64,000 bases of DNA from Streptomyces spiroverticillatus (GTDB lineage: Bacteria > Actinomycetota > Actinomycetes > Streptomycetales > Streptomycetaceae): assembly GCA_014650415.1 (NCBI GenBank), contig BMUX01000003.1, positions 186,001 to 250,000 of the forward strand. Reading direction: 5' to 3'. A program made the position numbers and the translations under genes. Positions 33,854 to 43,853 of this stretch are shown in pieces; position 1 is the stretch's first letter; each line of letters opens with the position of its first letter. The notes beneath the pieces are model-generated. The model was not told where the DNA came from, did no database searches, and saw only the letters and a list, made by a program, of their open reading frames with translations.

Positions 33854-35056
33854 ATGACCACCTCCGCAGGCTCCCCCGACGCCCCCCGCCCCCTCCTCAA
33901 CCGCCGTCTCGCCGAGTTCGGGACGACGATCTTCGCCGAGATGTCGGCGCTGGCCGTGCGGACCGGTTCGATCAACCTGGGACAGGGCTTCCCCGACGAG
34001 GACGGACCCGAGGAGATCCGCGAGGCGGCGGTGCGCGCCCTGCGCGACGGCCGCGGCAACCAGTACCCGCCGGGTTCCGGCGTCCCGGAACTGCGCACCG
34101 CCGTCGTGGAACACCAGCAGCGCCGCTACGGCCTGGCCTTCGACCCCGACACCGAGGTCCTCGTCACGGCCGGGGCCACCGAGGCCATCGCCGCCTCCCT
34201 CCTCGCCCTCCTGGAGCCCGGCGACGAGGTCATCGCCCTGGAGCCGTACTACGACAGCTACGCCGCCTGCATCGCCATGGCCGGCGGCCGCCGCGTCCCC
34301 GTACAGCTCCGCCCGAAGGACGGCACGTACCACCTGGACCTCGACGAACTCCGCGACGCGATCACCCCGCGCACCCGCCTCATCCTCCTCAACACCCCGC
34401 ACAACCCCACCGGCACCGTCCTCACCCGCGAGGAACTCGCCGAGATCGCCCGCCTCGCCGTCGAGCGGAACCTCCTCGTCATCACCGACGAGGTGTACGA
34501 GCACCTGGTGTACGACGTCGAGCACATCCCCCTCGCGACCTTCCCCGGCATGCGCGAGCGGACGGTGACCATCTCCTCCAGCGGCAAGACCTTCGCCTTC
34601 ACCGGCTGGAAGGTCGGCTGGGTGACGGCCTCGCCGGAGCTGGTGGCGGCGGTCCGCTCGGCCAAGCAGTTCCTGACGTACGTCTCGGCGGGCCCCTTCC
34701 AGTACGCGGTCGCCGAGGCGCTGGCCCTGCCCGACGCGTACTTCGACGGGCTGCGCGCCGAACTGCACGCCAAGCGCGACCTGCTGAGCACCGGCCTCGC
34801 GGAGGCGGGCTTCGAGGTCTACCGGCCCTCGGGAACGTACTTCGTGACCACCGACATCAGGCCCCTGGGCGGCACCGCCGACGGCTTCGCCTTCTGCCGC
34901 GAACTGCCCGAGCGGTGCGGGGTGGTGGCCATCCCGAACGCGGTCTTCTACGACGACCGCGCGGCCGGAGCGCCCTTCGTGCGGTTCGCCTTCTGCAAGC
35001 GGACGGAGGTCCTCCAGGAGGCGGTGGCCCGGCTCAAGGGGCTCGCGACGGCCTGA
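33854..35056 (+). CDS. PLP-dependent aminotransferase, class I
   Basis: A fold-type I aminotransferase of 400 residues. The substrate/cofactor blocks are INLGQGFPDEDGPEEI, GRGNQYPPGSGVPELRTAV, TAGATEAIAASLLALLEPGDEV, the NTPHNPTG motif, VITDEVYEHLVYD and the Schiff-base lysine in ISSSGKTFAFTGWKVGW; the C-terminal arginine is in FVRFAFCK. The sequence is closest in pattern to N-succinyldiaminopimelate/kynurenine-type transaminases, but the substrate cannot be decided. The ATG at 33854 has AGGATGG upstream; the ATG at 33845 is in frame three codons earlier. Confidence 0.93.
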   Translation: MTTSAGSPDAPRPLLNRRLAEFGTTIFAEMSALAVRTGSINLGQGFPDEDGPEEIREAAVRALRDGRGNQYPPGSGVPELRTAVVEHQQRRYGLAFDPDTEVLVTAGATEAIAASLLALLEPGDEVIALEPYYDSYAACIAMAGGRRVPVQLRPKDGTYHLDLDELRDAITPRTRLILLNTPHNPTGTVLTREELAEIARLAVERNLLVITDEVYEHLVYDVEHIPLATFPGMRERTVTISSSGKTFAFTGWKVGWVTASPELVAAVRSAKQFLTYVSAGPFQYAVAEALALPDAYFDGLRAELHAKRDLLSTGLAEAGFEVYRPSGTYFVTTDIRPLGGTADGFAFCRELPERCGVVAIPNAVFYDDRAAGAPFVRFAFCKRTEVLQEAVARLKGLATA

Positions 35057-35181
35057 CGCCCGGCCCCGGTCCGGCCCTCGACCCGACCTGGAAGCCGCTG
35101 GTCAGCAGCCCGGAATCGGTGATTCCATGTGCCCGAGCAGCATGGCCCGACCAGCCGTGCGCACGGGGGAGGGCGGGGGCC

Positions 35182-36192
35182 ATGACCGGGCCGAATCTGG
35201 AGTTCCTGGAAGCCGGAGGGGACGTCGAGCAGGCGTACCGGCTGCTGCTGCGCCTGGGCGGGGCGGACCACGACGCGCTGGCCCGGCACCTGGGGCTGTC
35301 GCCCGACGCGGCGGCGGCGCGGGGCAGCCGGGTCGTGGGCCTCGGCCTGGCCACCGCCCAGGACGGCGTCCTGCGGCCGGTGCCGCCCGGCAAGGCGGTG
35401 GAGCGCCTGGTGGAGCGGCGGCTCGCGCGCAGCCGGGACGCGCTGGAGGCGGAGGTGGCACGCTGCGGCATCGTGGACTCGCTGCACGACGAGCGCGCGG
35501 CGGGCCTGGCCGAGGCGAGCCGGGTGGGGCGGGACGGCCCTCCCGTACAGCGGCTGGAGAGCCTGGACGACATCCAGGCGGCCCTGGACGAGATGACCTT
35601 CTTCACCCGCACCGAGAACCTGACCGCGCAGCCCCGGGGAGTCCTCTCCCCGCACCACATCTCCCACTCCAGGCCGCTGGACATGCGGGTCCTGCGCCGG
35701 GGCGTGGCCATGCGCTCGCTGCTCGGCCGGGACGCCCTGGGCGACCCCGGCACCATGGCCTACCTGTGGGAACTCGCCGACAAGGGCTGCGAGGTACGGA
35801 TCGCGCGGCAGCCCGTCGAGCGCATGATCGTCTGCGACCGGGCGGTGGCCCTCACCTCGCTCGACCCCGAGGACGGCAGCAAGGGCGCCCTGCTCACGCG
35901 CGAGCCCGGGCTGGTCGCCACCCTGGTCAAGCTGTACGAGCAGATGTGGGAGGCGGCCGACCCGCTCCCGGCCCCGAGCGGCGCCACGCAGTCGCCGGGG
36001 GCCCGGCCGGAGGGCGTCGAGCGGCAGGTGCTCGACGCCCTCCGGACGGCCGACAAGGACGAGGCGGGCGCCCGTGACCTGGGCATATCGGTCCGTACGT
36101 ACCGCAAGCACGTGGCGTCCCTGATGCAGCGGCTGGACGCGACGAACCGCTTCCAGGTGGCGCTGCTGGCGCGCGAGCGGGGCTGGATCTAG
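35182..36192 (+). CDS. LuxR/TrmB-like transcriptional regulator
   Basis: A 336-residue regulator of an actinomycete family that joins an N-terminal winged helix of TrmB type (LLLRLGGADHDALARHLGLSPDAAAARGSRVVGLGLA) to a PLD-like sensor fold (about 130-270, LSPHHISHSRPLDMRVLRRGVAMRSLL) and a C-terminal LuxR-type HTH (about 285-336, RTADKDEAGARDLGISVRTYRKHVASLMQRLDATNRFQVALLARERGWI). The three proteins at 42843-45189 belong to the same broad family but are only distantly related. The ligand is unknown. Confidence 0.88.
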   Translation: MTGPNLEFLEAGGDVEQAYRLLLRLGGADHDALARHLGLSPDAAAARGSRVVGLGLATAQDGVLRPVPPGKAVERLVERRLARSRDALEAEVARCGIVDSLHDERAAGLAEASRVGRDGPPVQRLESLDDIQAALDEMTFFTRTENLTAQPRGVLSPHHISHSRPLDMRVLRRGVAMRSLLGRDALGDPGTMAYLWELADKGCEVRIARQPVERMIVCDRAVALTSLDPEDGSKGALLTREPGLVATLVKLYEQMWEAADPLPAPSGATQSPGARPEGVERQVLDALRTADKDEAGARDLGISVRTYRKHVASLMQRLDATNRFQVALLARERGWI

Positions 36193-36230
36193 GCCTCGAA
36201 GACCCCGGATCCAGGCCTCGAAGACCCCGG
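36187..36230. repeat. 22-bp tandem duplication at the stop of the LuxR/TrmB-like gene
   Basis: AGGCCTCGAAGACCCCGG occurs at 36191-36208 and 36213-36230 (22-bp phase, one change: ATCTAGG versus ATCCAGG). The first copy contains the TAG stop codon. It runs into a CCCCGGGCCGGGG hairpin between the convergent genes. Confidence 0.7.
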
Positions 36231-36239
36231 GCCGGGGCT

Positions 36240-36455
36240 TCAGGACTGCCGTTTGCTCCGCTTGTACGCCGCACCCGTGTACCCCGCGCAGATGATGATC
36301 ACGAAGCCGAGCGTGCTGCCGACGATCGTGCGCAGGGTGCCCTCCAAGGAGGTCATGCTGACGGCGAGCACCACCATGAGCATGGCGTTGATCAGCGCCA
36401 GCTTGGTGAGTTCCGCGTTCGCCTGCGTCTGCTGTGGCGTCTGTGCTCCGGACAC
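36240..36455 (-). CDS. Small two-helix membrane protein, 71 residues
   Basis: A 71-residue protein with two predicted membrane helices (LALINAMLMVVLAVSMTSL, about 19-37, and IVGSTLGFVIIICAGYTGAAY, about 44-64), a Gln/Thr-rich N-terminus and a basic end (KRSKRQS). The GTG start at 36455 has GGGGAG eight bases upstream, so the much longer open frame is not used. It is convergent with the LuxR/TrmB-like gene. I do not recognise the family; the short Gln/Thr N-terminus is cytosolic if the positive-inside rule holds. Confidence 0.75.
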   Translation of the reverse strand: MSGAQTPQQTQANAELTKLALINAMLMVVLAVSMTSLEGTLRTIVGSTLGFVIIICAGYTGAAYKRSKRQS

Positions 36456-36793
36456 GACTGTGTCTCCCCTCGTCGGCACCCTGTCTGACCTGCACTTTCC
36501 GTGCCTTCCTACATTCCCATCGGCAACCGTGCCCACCACGCGCCCCGACGCGCAGCTTCCTGCAGGCTCCGGTGCAGCTTGCTGCAGGGCCGGCCGACGG
36601 AAGGGCCCACGGAAAGGCCGACGGAACCCCAGAAGGGCAAAAACCTTTCTGCACAGTGCTGCTGACACCCCGTACGCTTCCCGTACACCCGGTCGGCCGA
36701 CCTCCGGTAGCGGACGGCACCGGGGCCGATCAAGGTCGGTTCGACCGGTCCCCGGTCGCCCCGCGACCGTCCCCGCCGCCCGGAGGTAGCCCC

Positions 36794-38011
36794 GTGTCCG
36801 TCGACACCTCCGTCGACACCGTCGTCCCCGCCCAGTCGAAGACCGCCCCCGCACCCCCGGCAACCCGCCCCGATCCGGCGGCGCGGCTGCGCACCGCCTT
36901 CCTGCGGGCGGCCCCCGCGCTCGGCGTGTTCGCGGGGGTGCGGCTGACCGGGATGCTGCTGATGGCGGTCTGGGCCTGGCACATCGGCAAGTCCCCCCTC
37001 AAGCTGCTCGGCCAGTCCTGGGACTCCCTCTGGTACACCCGGATCGCCACGCACGGCTACGGCCACACCCAGGTCTTCGCGGGCGGCGAGGTCGTCCAGA
37101 GCGACCTGGCGTTCTTCCCGCTCTACCCGGGCCTGATCCGGGCCGTCTGCACGGTCCTGCCGGTCACGCCCGGCGGCGCGGGCCTGCTGATCTCGTGGAC
37201 GGCCGCGCTGGCCGCCGCCTGGGGCATCTTCGCGGTGGTTGACCGCCTCTACGGCCGCCGGGTCGCGACCGTCACCGTCGCGCTCTGGGGCCTGCTCCCC
37301 CACTCGGTCGTGCTGTCCATGGCGTACACCGAACCCGTCCTCGTCGCCCTCTCCGCCTGGTCGCTGTACTCGGTCCTGACCCGGCGCTGGCTGCTCGCGG
37401 GCGCGCTGGCCGCGGTGGCGGGGCTGTCCCGGCCGAACGCGGTGGCGCTGGTGGCCGCCGTCGTCCTGACAGCGGCGTACGAGCTCCTCAAGGGCCGGCA
37501 GCGCGGCTGGCGCGTCTGGACGGGCGCACTGCTCGCACCGCTCGGCTGGGCCTCGTACGTCCTGCACGTCGGCATCCGCACCGGCGACCCGCTCGGCGGC
37601 TACTTCGCCGTGCAGGCGGGCTGGTCCTCGCGCTTCGACTTCGGCTCGGGCACGCTCAAATTCATCAGGCACCTGGTCAGCGCGCCGGAACGGTTCAGCT
37701 TCCCGATGGCGCTGGTCATCGTCGCCGTCGGCGTCCTGCTCCTCGCGCTCATGGCGTACGGAATGGACCGCCGCCCCCCGCTCGCGCTGCTCGTCTACAC
37801 GGGCGTGCTGGTCCTGATCACGGTCGGCGGCGCGGGCTTCTTCGAGTCCAAGCCCCGCTTCCTGCTCCCCGCCTTCCCCCTGCTCCTCCCGCTGGCCTGC
37901 GCCATGACGAAAGCCCGGCCGCGGGCCGCGGTCGTGGTGACCGCAGCCCTGGCCGGGCTCTCGATGGCGTACGGAACGTACCTGCTGACGGTCGCGCCGA
38001 TGCCGATGTGA
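36794..38011 (+). CDS. PIG-V-like mannosyltransferase / polyprenyl-phosphate-dependent glycosyltransferase
   Basis: A 405-residue polytopic membrane protein with about ten helices. The external loop after helix 1 contains SWDSLWYTRIATHGYGHTQ and LAFFPLYPGLIRAVCTVLP, the conserved WD...WY...FFPLYP pattern of the Mannosyl_trans2 (PIG-V) family, whose eukaryotic members add mannose from dolichol-phosphate-mannose. Actinobacterial members are thought to use polyprenyl-phosphate sugars outside the membrane, but acceptors are unknown. The GTG start has GGAGG seven bases upstream. The 338-bp gap in front holds no gene but several short repeats (CTGCAGG, GGCCGACGGAA). Confidence 0.88.
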   Translation: MSVDTSVDTVVPAQSKTAPAPPATRPDPAARLRTAFLRAAPALGVFAGVRLTGMLLMAVWAWHIGKSPLKLLGQSWDSLWYTRIATHGYGHTQVFAGGEVVQSDLAFFPLYPGLIRAVCTVLPVTPGGAGLLISWTAALAAAWGIFAVVDRLYGRRVATVTVALWGLLPHSVVLSMAYTEPVLVALSAWSLYSVLTRRWLLAGALAAVAGLSRPNAVALVAAVVLTAAYELLKGRQRGWRVWTGALLAPLGWASYVLHVGIRTGDPLGGYFAVQAGWSSRFDFGSGTLKFIRHLVSAPERFSFPMALVIVAVGVLLLALMAYGMDRRPPLALLVYTGVLVLITVGGAGFFESKPRFLLPAFPLLLPLACAMTKARPRAAVVVTAALAGLSMAYGTYLLTVAPMPM

Positions 38012-38021
38012 GGGGAGGCGC

Positions 38022-38564
38022 TTACGCGTCGCCGTCCTCGTCCTTCTTCTCGTCCTCGACGGCCGAGTCGACGTCCTTCTCCAGACCGAGCTGCTCGACG
38101 ACCCACTTGTCGAACTCGATGGAGGCGCGGACCCAGGAGACCGTGGACGACACGAAGTGCTCCAGCGAGACACCGGTGCCGATCAGCATCTGCGCCTCGC
38201 CGATGAGGCGGACGGAGCCGTCGTCGTGGGTGTGGCTGTAGACCTTGGGCCACAGGGTGCGGCGGTTCCAGTCGTCGAGGAGCTCAAGAAGCTGGAGCTT
38301 GTCCTCGATGCTGTGCGGACGGTCGTAGAACGTACGCACCGAGAAGACCTGCTGGTCCTCCTCGCCGCGGAACATGAAGTACGTGCGGAACTCTTCCCAC
38401 GGCGCGGCGAGGTCACCCTCGTCGTCCACGACGTACTTGAGCTCCATCTGGTCCAGGAGCTGCTTGACCAGGTCCTGGTCGGGGATGACGGGGCCTGCCG
38501 GTCCCTCGGGCTGCGGTTCGGGCTGTCCCCCGAAATTCGGAATCGAGGACGGGTCGATGCTCAC
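38022..38564 (-). CDS. YbjN domain protein
   Basis: A 180-residue cytosolic protein. The YbjN-like alpha+beta core spans about residues 30-160 (VVDDEGDLAAPWEEFRTYFMFRG, FYDRPHSIEDKLQLLELLDDWNRRTLWPKVYSHTHDDGSVRLIGEAQMLIGTGVS, WVRASIEFDKWVVEQL), and the C-terminus is highly acidic (DVDSAVEDEKKDEDGDA). YbjN proteins resemble type III secretion chaperones in fold, and the actinobacterial members have no known function. The gene is convergent with the PIG-V-like gene. Confidence 0.92.
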   Translation of the reverse strand: MSIDPSSIPNFGGQPEPQPEGPAGPVIPDQDLVKQLLDQMELKYVVDDEGDLAAPWEEFRTYFMFRGEEDQQVFSVRTFYDRPHSIEDKLQLLELLDDWNRRTLWPKVYSHTHDDGSVRLIGEAQMLIGTGVSLEHFVSSTVSWVRASIEFDKWVVEQLGLEKDVDSAVEDEKKDEDGDA

Positions 38565-38632
38565 CGTGTATTTCCCTTCGTACGGTTGCGGTCATCCTCT
38601 CCCATCCCGGGAGGGTGAACGCAAGCCCCGGC

Positions 38633-38677
38633 GGGTGCGATCCGCTGCGGGCTTACAGATCGCCGCGAATCGCACCC
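38633..38677 (-). terminator. Possible hairpin after clpB
   Basis: GGGTGCGAT (38633-38641) and ATCGCACCC (38669-38677) are perfect inverted arms with a 27-base loop that contains further GC pairings. It lies 22 bp after the clpB stop; no T-run follows. Confidence 0.4.
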
Positions 38678-38698
38678 CTTGGGCCCGGCTCGTACCCC

Positions 38699-41311
<2,613 letters not shown>

Positions 41312-41412
41312 GTCTGCACTCTCCTCCTGTACGCCCTCACGGCATCGGCAAGGCTGTCGTCGGTCCGCATGCCCAGCGGCACGACCTCTATGACTCATCC
41401 AACGTGCACAAA

Positions 41413-41433
41413 GTTGAGTCTATTCCACTCAGC
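41413..41433. promoter_or_regulatory. HAIR operator (HspR-binding) upstream of clpB
   Basis: GTTGAGT-N7-ACTCAGC fits the HAIR consensus CTTGAGT-N7-ACTCAAG with one mismatch in the left arm and two in the right. It lies between clpB and the divergent flavin/F420-type oxidase gene, so HspR could act on both. Confidence 0.88.
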
Positions 41434-41473
41434 TTTACGATCGCTGGTCACCCTGGGGGCTAATCTGCGCTCC

Positions 41474-41878
41474 ATGGCCATCGACCTGCACCGTCCGAGC
41501 TCCGAGTTCCGCGCCTTCTGGAGCGAGAAGCACCTCTGCACCCTCACTACCCTGCGCCGGGACGGGACGCCACACGTGGTGCCGGTAGGGGTGACGTACG
41601 ACGTCGAACAGGGCATCGCCCGGGTGATCTGCTCGCGCGGCAGCCGCAAGGCGGTCCATGTGCGGGCGGCGGGCGAGGCGGGGGCGCGGGTGGCCGTGTG
41701 CCAGTTCGCGGGCGCGAAGTGGTCGACGCTGGAGGGGGTGGCCCGGGTGCGCGACTCCGCGGAGGAGGTCGCGGACGCGGAACGGCGCTACGCCGAGCGC
41801 TACGGCCGGCAGCCGCGGGAGAACCCGGAACGGGTCGTCCTCGAAATCACGGTGACCCGGGGCCTCGGCAACGCGTAG
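41474..41878 (+). CDS. PPOX-class F420/FMN-dependent oxidoreductase-like protein
   Basis: A 134-residue split-beta-barrel protein of the pyridoxamine 5'-phosphate oxidase-like superfamily: FWSEKHLCTLTTLRRDGTPHVVPVGVTYDVEQGIARVICSRGSRKAVHVR is the N-terminal half typical of TIGR03618-like F420-dependent members. Cofactor F420 or FMN is expected; the substrate is unknown. The HAIR operator lies 41 bp upstream, so it may be a heat-shock gene. It converges on the Rieske-like gene and is separated from it by a strong hairpin. Confidence 0.9.
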   Translation: MAIDLHRPSSEFRAFWSEKHLCTLTTLRRDGTPHVVPVGVTYDVEQGIARVICSRGSRKAVHVRAAGEAGARVAVCQFAGAKWSTLEGVARVRDSAEEVADAERRYAERYGRQPRENPERVVLEITVTRGLGNA

Positions 41879-41901
41879 CCCTCACTTGGACCTGGGCACA
41901 G

Positions 41902-41945
41902 CACAGCGACGCCCTCGTGTTCAGGTTCACGAGGACGTCGCTGTG
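41902..41945. terminator. Bidirectional terminator hairpin
   Basis: CACAGCGACG and CCTCGTG (41902-41919) pair with CACGAGG and CGTCGCTGTG (41928-41945) with one internal mismatch and an eight-base loop. It sits between two converging genes. Confidence 0.8.
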
Positions 41946-41988
41946 TGGGGGAAGCGCCTGGGCGATCTACTGCGACGGGGGAATCGCG

Positions 41989-42381
41989 TCAGGCACTGCG
42001 GGGGGTGGCTGTGGCGGTCCGCGAGGCGGACCGGGTGGTGGTGCGGGTCGTACGGTCCGTGCGCGAGACGGAGCGGGGGGTGGCGCGTGGAGCGCCTTCC
42101 GTCTCGTACAGCTGGTGGTCGGCCTTCTCCAGGTTCACGAAGATGTTGCCGTACCGGATCTCGCACCGGATGGGCTGCGGCGCGCCGCGCGGGCGGCGCA
42201 GACACCGGTAGGCACGGACTTCCTCGTCCCTCTCACGGACGACCAGGATCGGGTCCCCGAAGAGGGTCACCATCAGCGAGTCACCGGGCTCGGGGAGCGC
42301 AGAGACGAGGTCGATGAGGTGCCATCCGCTGCGCATGACCCGGGCCACTTCACGTCTGAACGAGGGGTCGTCCGACGGCAT
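41989..42381 (-). CDS. Rieske-like protein lacking the iron-sulfur ligands
   Basis: A 130-residue protein. Residues about 15-80 follow the framework of the Rieske domain of ring-hydroxylating oxygenases: GWHLIDLVSALPEPGDSLMVTLFGDPILVVRERDEEVRAYRCLRRPRGAP, then directly IRCEIRYGNIFVNLE. The usual CxH...CxxH ligand set is gone: the first site reads CLRRPRG instead of CxHRGA, and the second loop is deleted. The C-terminal 45 residues are a Thr/Arg/Ser-rich tail (TDRTTRTTTRSASRT). The gene starts one base after the stop of the DIAW-repeat peptide gene, so the two are coupled. Function is unknown; it may be a structural partner or a degenerate oxygenase. Confidence 0.7.
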   Translation of the reverse strand: MPSDDPSFRREVARVMRSGWHLIDLVSALPEPGDSLMVTLFGDPILVVRERDEEVRAYRCLRRPRGAPQPIRCEIRYGNIFVNLEKADHQLYETEGAPRATPRSVSRTDRTTRTTTRSASRTATATPRSA

Positions 42382-42382
42382 G

Positions 42383-42736
42383 TCAGGCGCCCTTGTCGGC
42401 CGAGGCTGTGTTCCAGGCAATGTCCGACGGCTGAGCATCCGCCTTGAAGTTCCAGGCGATGTCCGACGGCTGGGCAGCCAGGGCACCCGGCTTGGCCGGG
42501 GCCTTGAACCAGGCGATGTCCGACGGCTGGGCAGCCACGGCACCCGGCTTGCCCGGCGCCTTGAACCAGGCGATGTCCGACGGCAACGCCACCGCGGCAC
42601 CCGCCCCGTCCTTCCCACTGGACCAGGCGATGTCCAACGGCGCGATCGCGCCGAAGACCGCCACGGCGGAGAAGGCCACCGCAAGACCTGAACGAAGCAT
42701 TCGCTGATACATAGTCGGCTTTGTCCTCACTTCCAT
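42383..42736 (-). CDS. Peptide with five DIAW motifs (putative secreted repeat peptide or multi-core precursor)
   Basis: A 117-residue protein unlike any characterised family I know. A basic N-terminus (MEVRTKPTMYQRMLR) and a hydrophobic core (GLAVAFSAVAVFGAIA, about residues 17-32) resemble a Sec signal peptide with cleavage after AIA. The rest consists of repeats, each with Asp-Ile-Ala-Trp at residues 35-38, 54-57, 73-76, 92-95 and 105-108: a 19-residue period three times, then 13. Typical units read QPSDIAWFKAPAKPGALAA. The ATG at 42736 has GAGG five bases upstream; an ATG 12 codons earlier is less likely. It is divergent from a LuxR-type regulator and followed by the Rieske-like gene. Confidence 0.85.
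   Translation of the reverse strand: MEVRTKPTMYQRMLRSGLAVAFSAVAVFGAIAPLDIAWSSGKDGAGAAVALPSDIAWFKAPGKPGAVAAQPSDIAWFKAPAKPGALAAQPSDIAWNFKADAQPSDIAWNTASADKGA
42413..42640 (-). repeat. Repeat array encoding the DIAW units
   Basis: Five DIAW-coding units with a 57-bp period between the first four and 39 bp for the last. The middle units are near-identical at DNA level (gcgatgtccgacggctg recurs on the plus strand), which indicates recent expansion or homogenisation. Confidence 0.9.
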
Positions 42737-42764
42737 GGGTTCCTCACCCCCGCCGTAAAGACGA

Positions 42765-42779
42765 TGGCTCATTGAGCCA
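42765..42779. promoter_or_regulatory. 15-bp palindrome between the DIAW-peptide gene and the divergent LuxR-type gene
   Basis: TGGCTCATTGAGCCA is a perfect inverted repeat about one central base. It lies 28 bp upstream of the DIAW-peptide start and 63 bp upstream of the regulator start, so it is a plausible operator for the adjacent regulator. I did not find a second copy by eye. Confidence 0.55.
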
Positions 42780-42842
42780 CGTCAACGCCACAGGCCCGGT
42801 GCATCATGTTCTTGCACGTTCAGGACCCTGGGGGACGGACCT

Positions 42843-43820
42843 ATGACTACAAATGCCGCCAACTCGACACATCCCCACGCGATAACCGAGATGTGCGATG
42901 CCGCAAAGCAGTTGTACGCGAGTGCGCTGCGCTCGGGCCGGATCTCTCGCACCGAAGTGGCACCGGCCCCATGCCTGATGGACTTGGCCCTGCTGCACCC
43001 CGACCCGGACGACGCACTGTGGCTCCGACCGGTTCCACCCGCGTCGGCACTGGCCAAAAGGCTCCTGACGATCGAGAACGACATTCAGGTCAACCGACGG
43101 CTGAGCGTCGAACTCACCGATACTTTCGAGCCATTCATGACCATCAGCGCACAGAGCCCTCCGCCCACCTACGCCATCACGGTGCTGGAGGGGGAGCCCC
43201 GGATCAATGCCGCTCTCGACCTGGCCCTGGCCGACACGAAGTTCGAGGTGCTGACGATCCAGCCGGGAGGCGGACGCAGCGAGGACGCTCTGAACGCCGC
43301 CGTGTCGCGCGGCCGCGCACTCAACGGCCGTGGCGGCTCCATTCGCACGCTCTACCAGCACACGGTACGCCACAGCCAGGGCACCCTGGCCTACGCGGAG
43401 ATGATGGCCGGCGACAAGGTCGAGATACGTACGCTGGAGGAACTGCCGGACCGCCTGCTGGTCTTCGACCGTACGGTCGCCTTCATACCGGCCCAGGACG
43501 ACCGCCGGATCGCCCTGGAACTGAGACATCCCGGCCTCGTCGCCTATCTGGCCAACGTCTTCGAACACTTCTGGCGCCGAGCCACCCCGCTGATCGAGCC
43601 GGTCTCCTACGACCCCACCCCCGAAGGCATCACGGGTGTGCAGCGCACCATCGCCAAACTCCTCGTGGAGGGATACGTGGACGAGGCCATCGCCCGCCGA
43701 CTCGGCATGAACGTCCGCACCTGCCGCGCACATATCGCCAAACTCGCCGCTGCGCTGGGCAGTGGCAGCCGCGCCCAACTCGGCTTTCTGATAGCAAGGT
43801 CGAGCATCCTCGACTCCTGA
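42843..43820 (+). CDS. LuxR-type regulator with PLD-like sensor (full length, array copy 1)
   Basis: A 325-residue regulator. An N-terminal region (about 1-110) is unique to this copy of the array and may include a degenerate DNA-binding or effector part (CDAAKQLYASALRSGRISRTEVAPAPCLMDLALLHPDPDDALWLRPVPP). A PLD-like sensor fold follows (about 115-255: ITVLEGEPRINAALDLALADTKFEVLTIQPGGGRSEDALNAAVSRG, LYQHTVRHSQGTLAYAEMM, RLLVFDRTVAFIP). The C-terminal LuxR-type HTH reads VQRTIAKLLVEGYVDEAIARRLGMNVRTCRAHIAKLAAALG. It is divergent from the DIAW-peptide operon and the obvious candidate for its control. Confidence 0.88.
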   Translation: MTTNAANSTHPHAITEMCDAAKQLYASALRSGRISRTEVAPAPCLMDLALLHPDPDDALWLRPVPPASALAKRLLTIENDIQVNRRLSVELTDTFEPFMTISAQSPPPTYAITVLEGEPRINAALDLALADTKFEVLTIQPGGGRSEDALNAAVSRGRALNGRGGSIRTLYQHTVRHSQGTLAYAEMMAGDKVEIRTLEELPDRLLVFDRTVAFIPAQDDRRIALELRHPGLVAYLANVFEHFWRRATPLIEPVSYDPTPEGITGVQRTIAKLLVEGYVDEAIARRLGMNVRTCRAHIAKLAAALGSGSRAQLGFLIARSSILDS

Positions 43821-43853
43821 CCGCGTTGGCGGTCCCCCTCGAACGGAACAGTC

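Noticed and set aside
42413..42640. CRISPR-like or non-coding repeat array
   Set aside because: The repeats are in frame, encode a conserved tetrapeptide and lie in a gene with a good ribosome-binding site.
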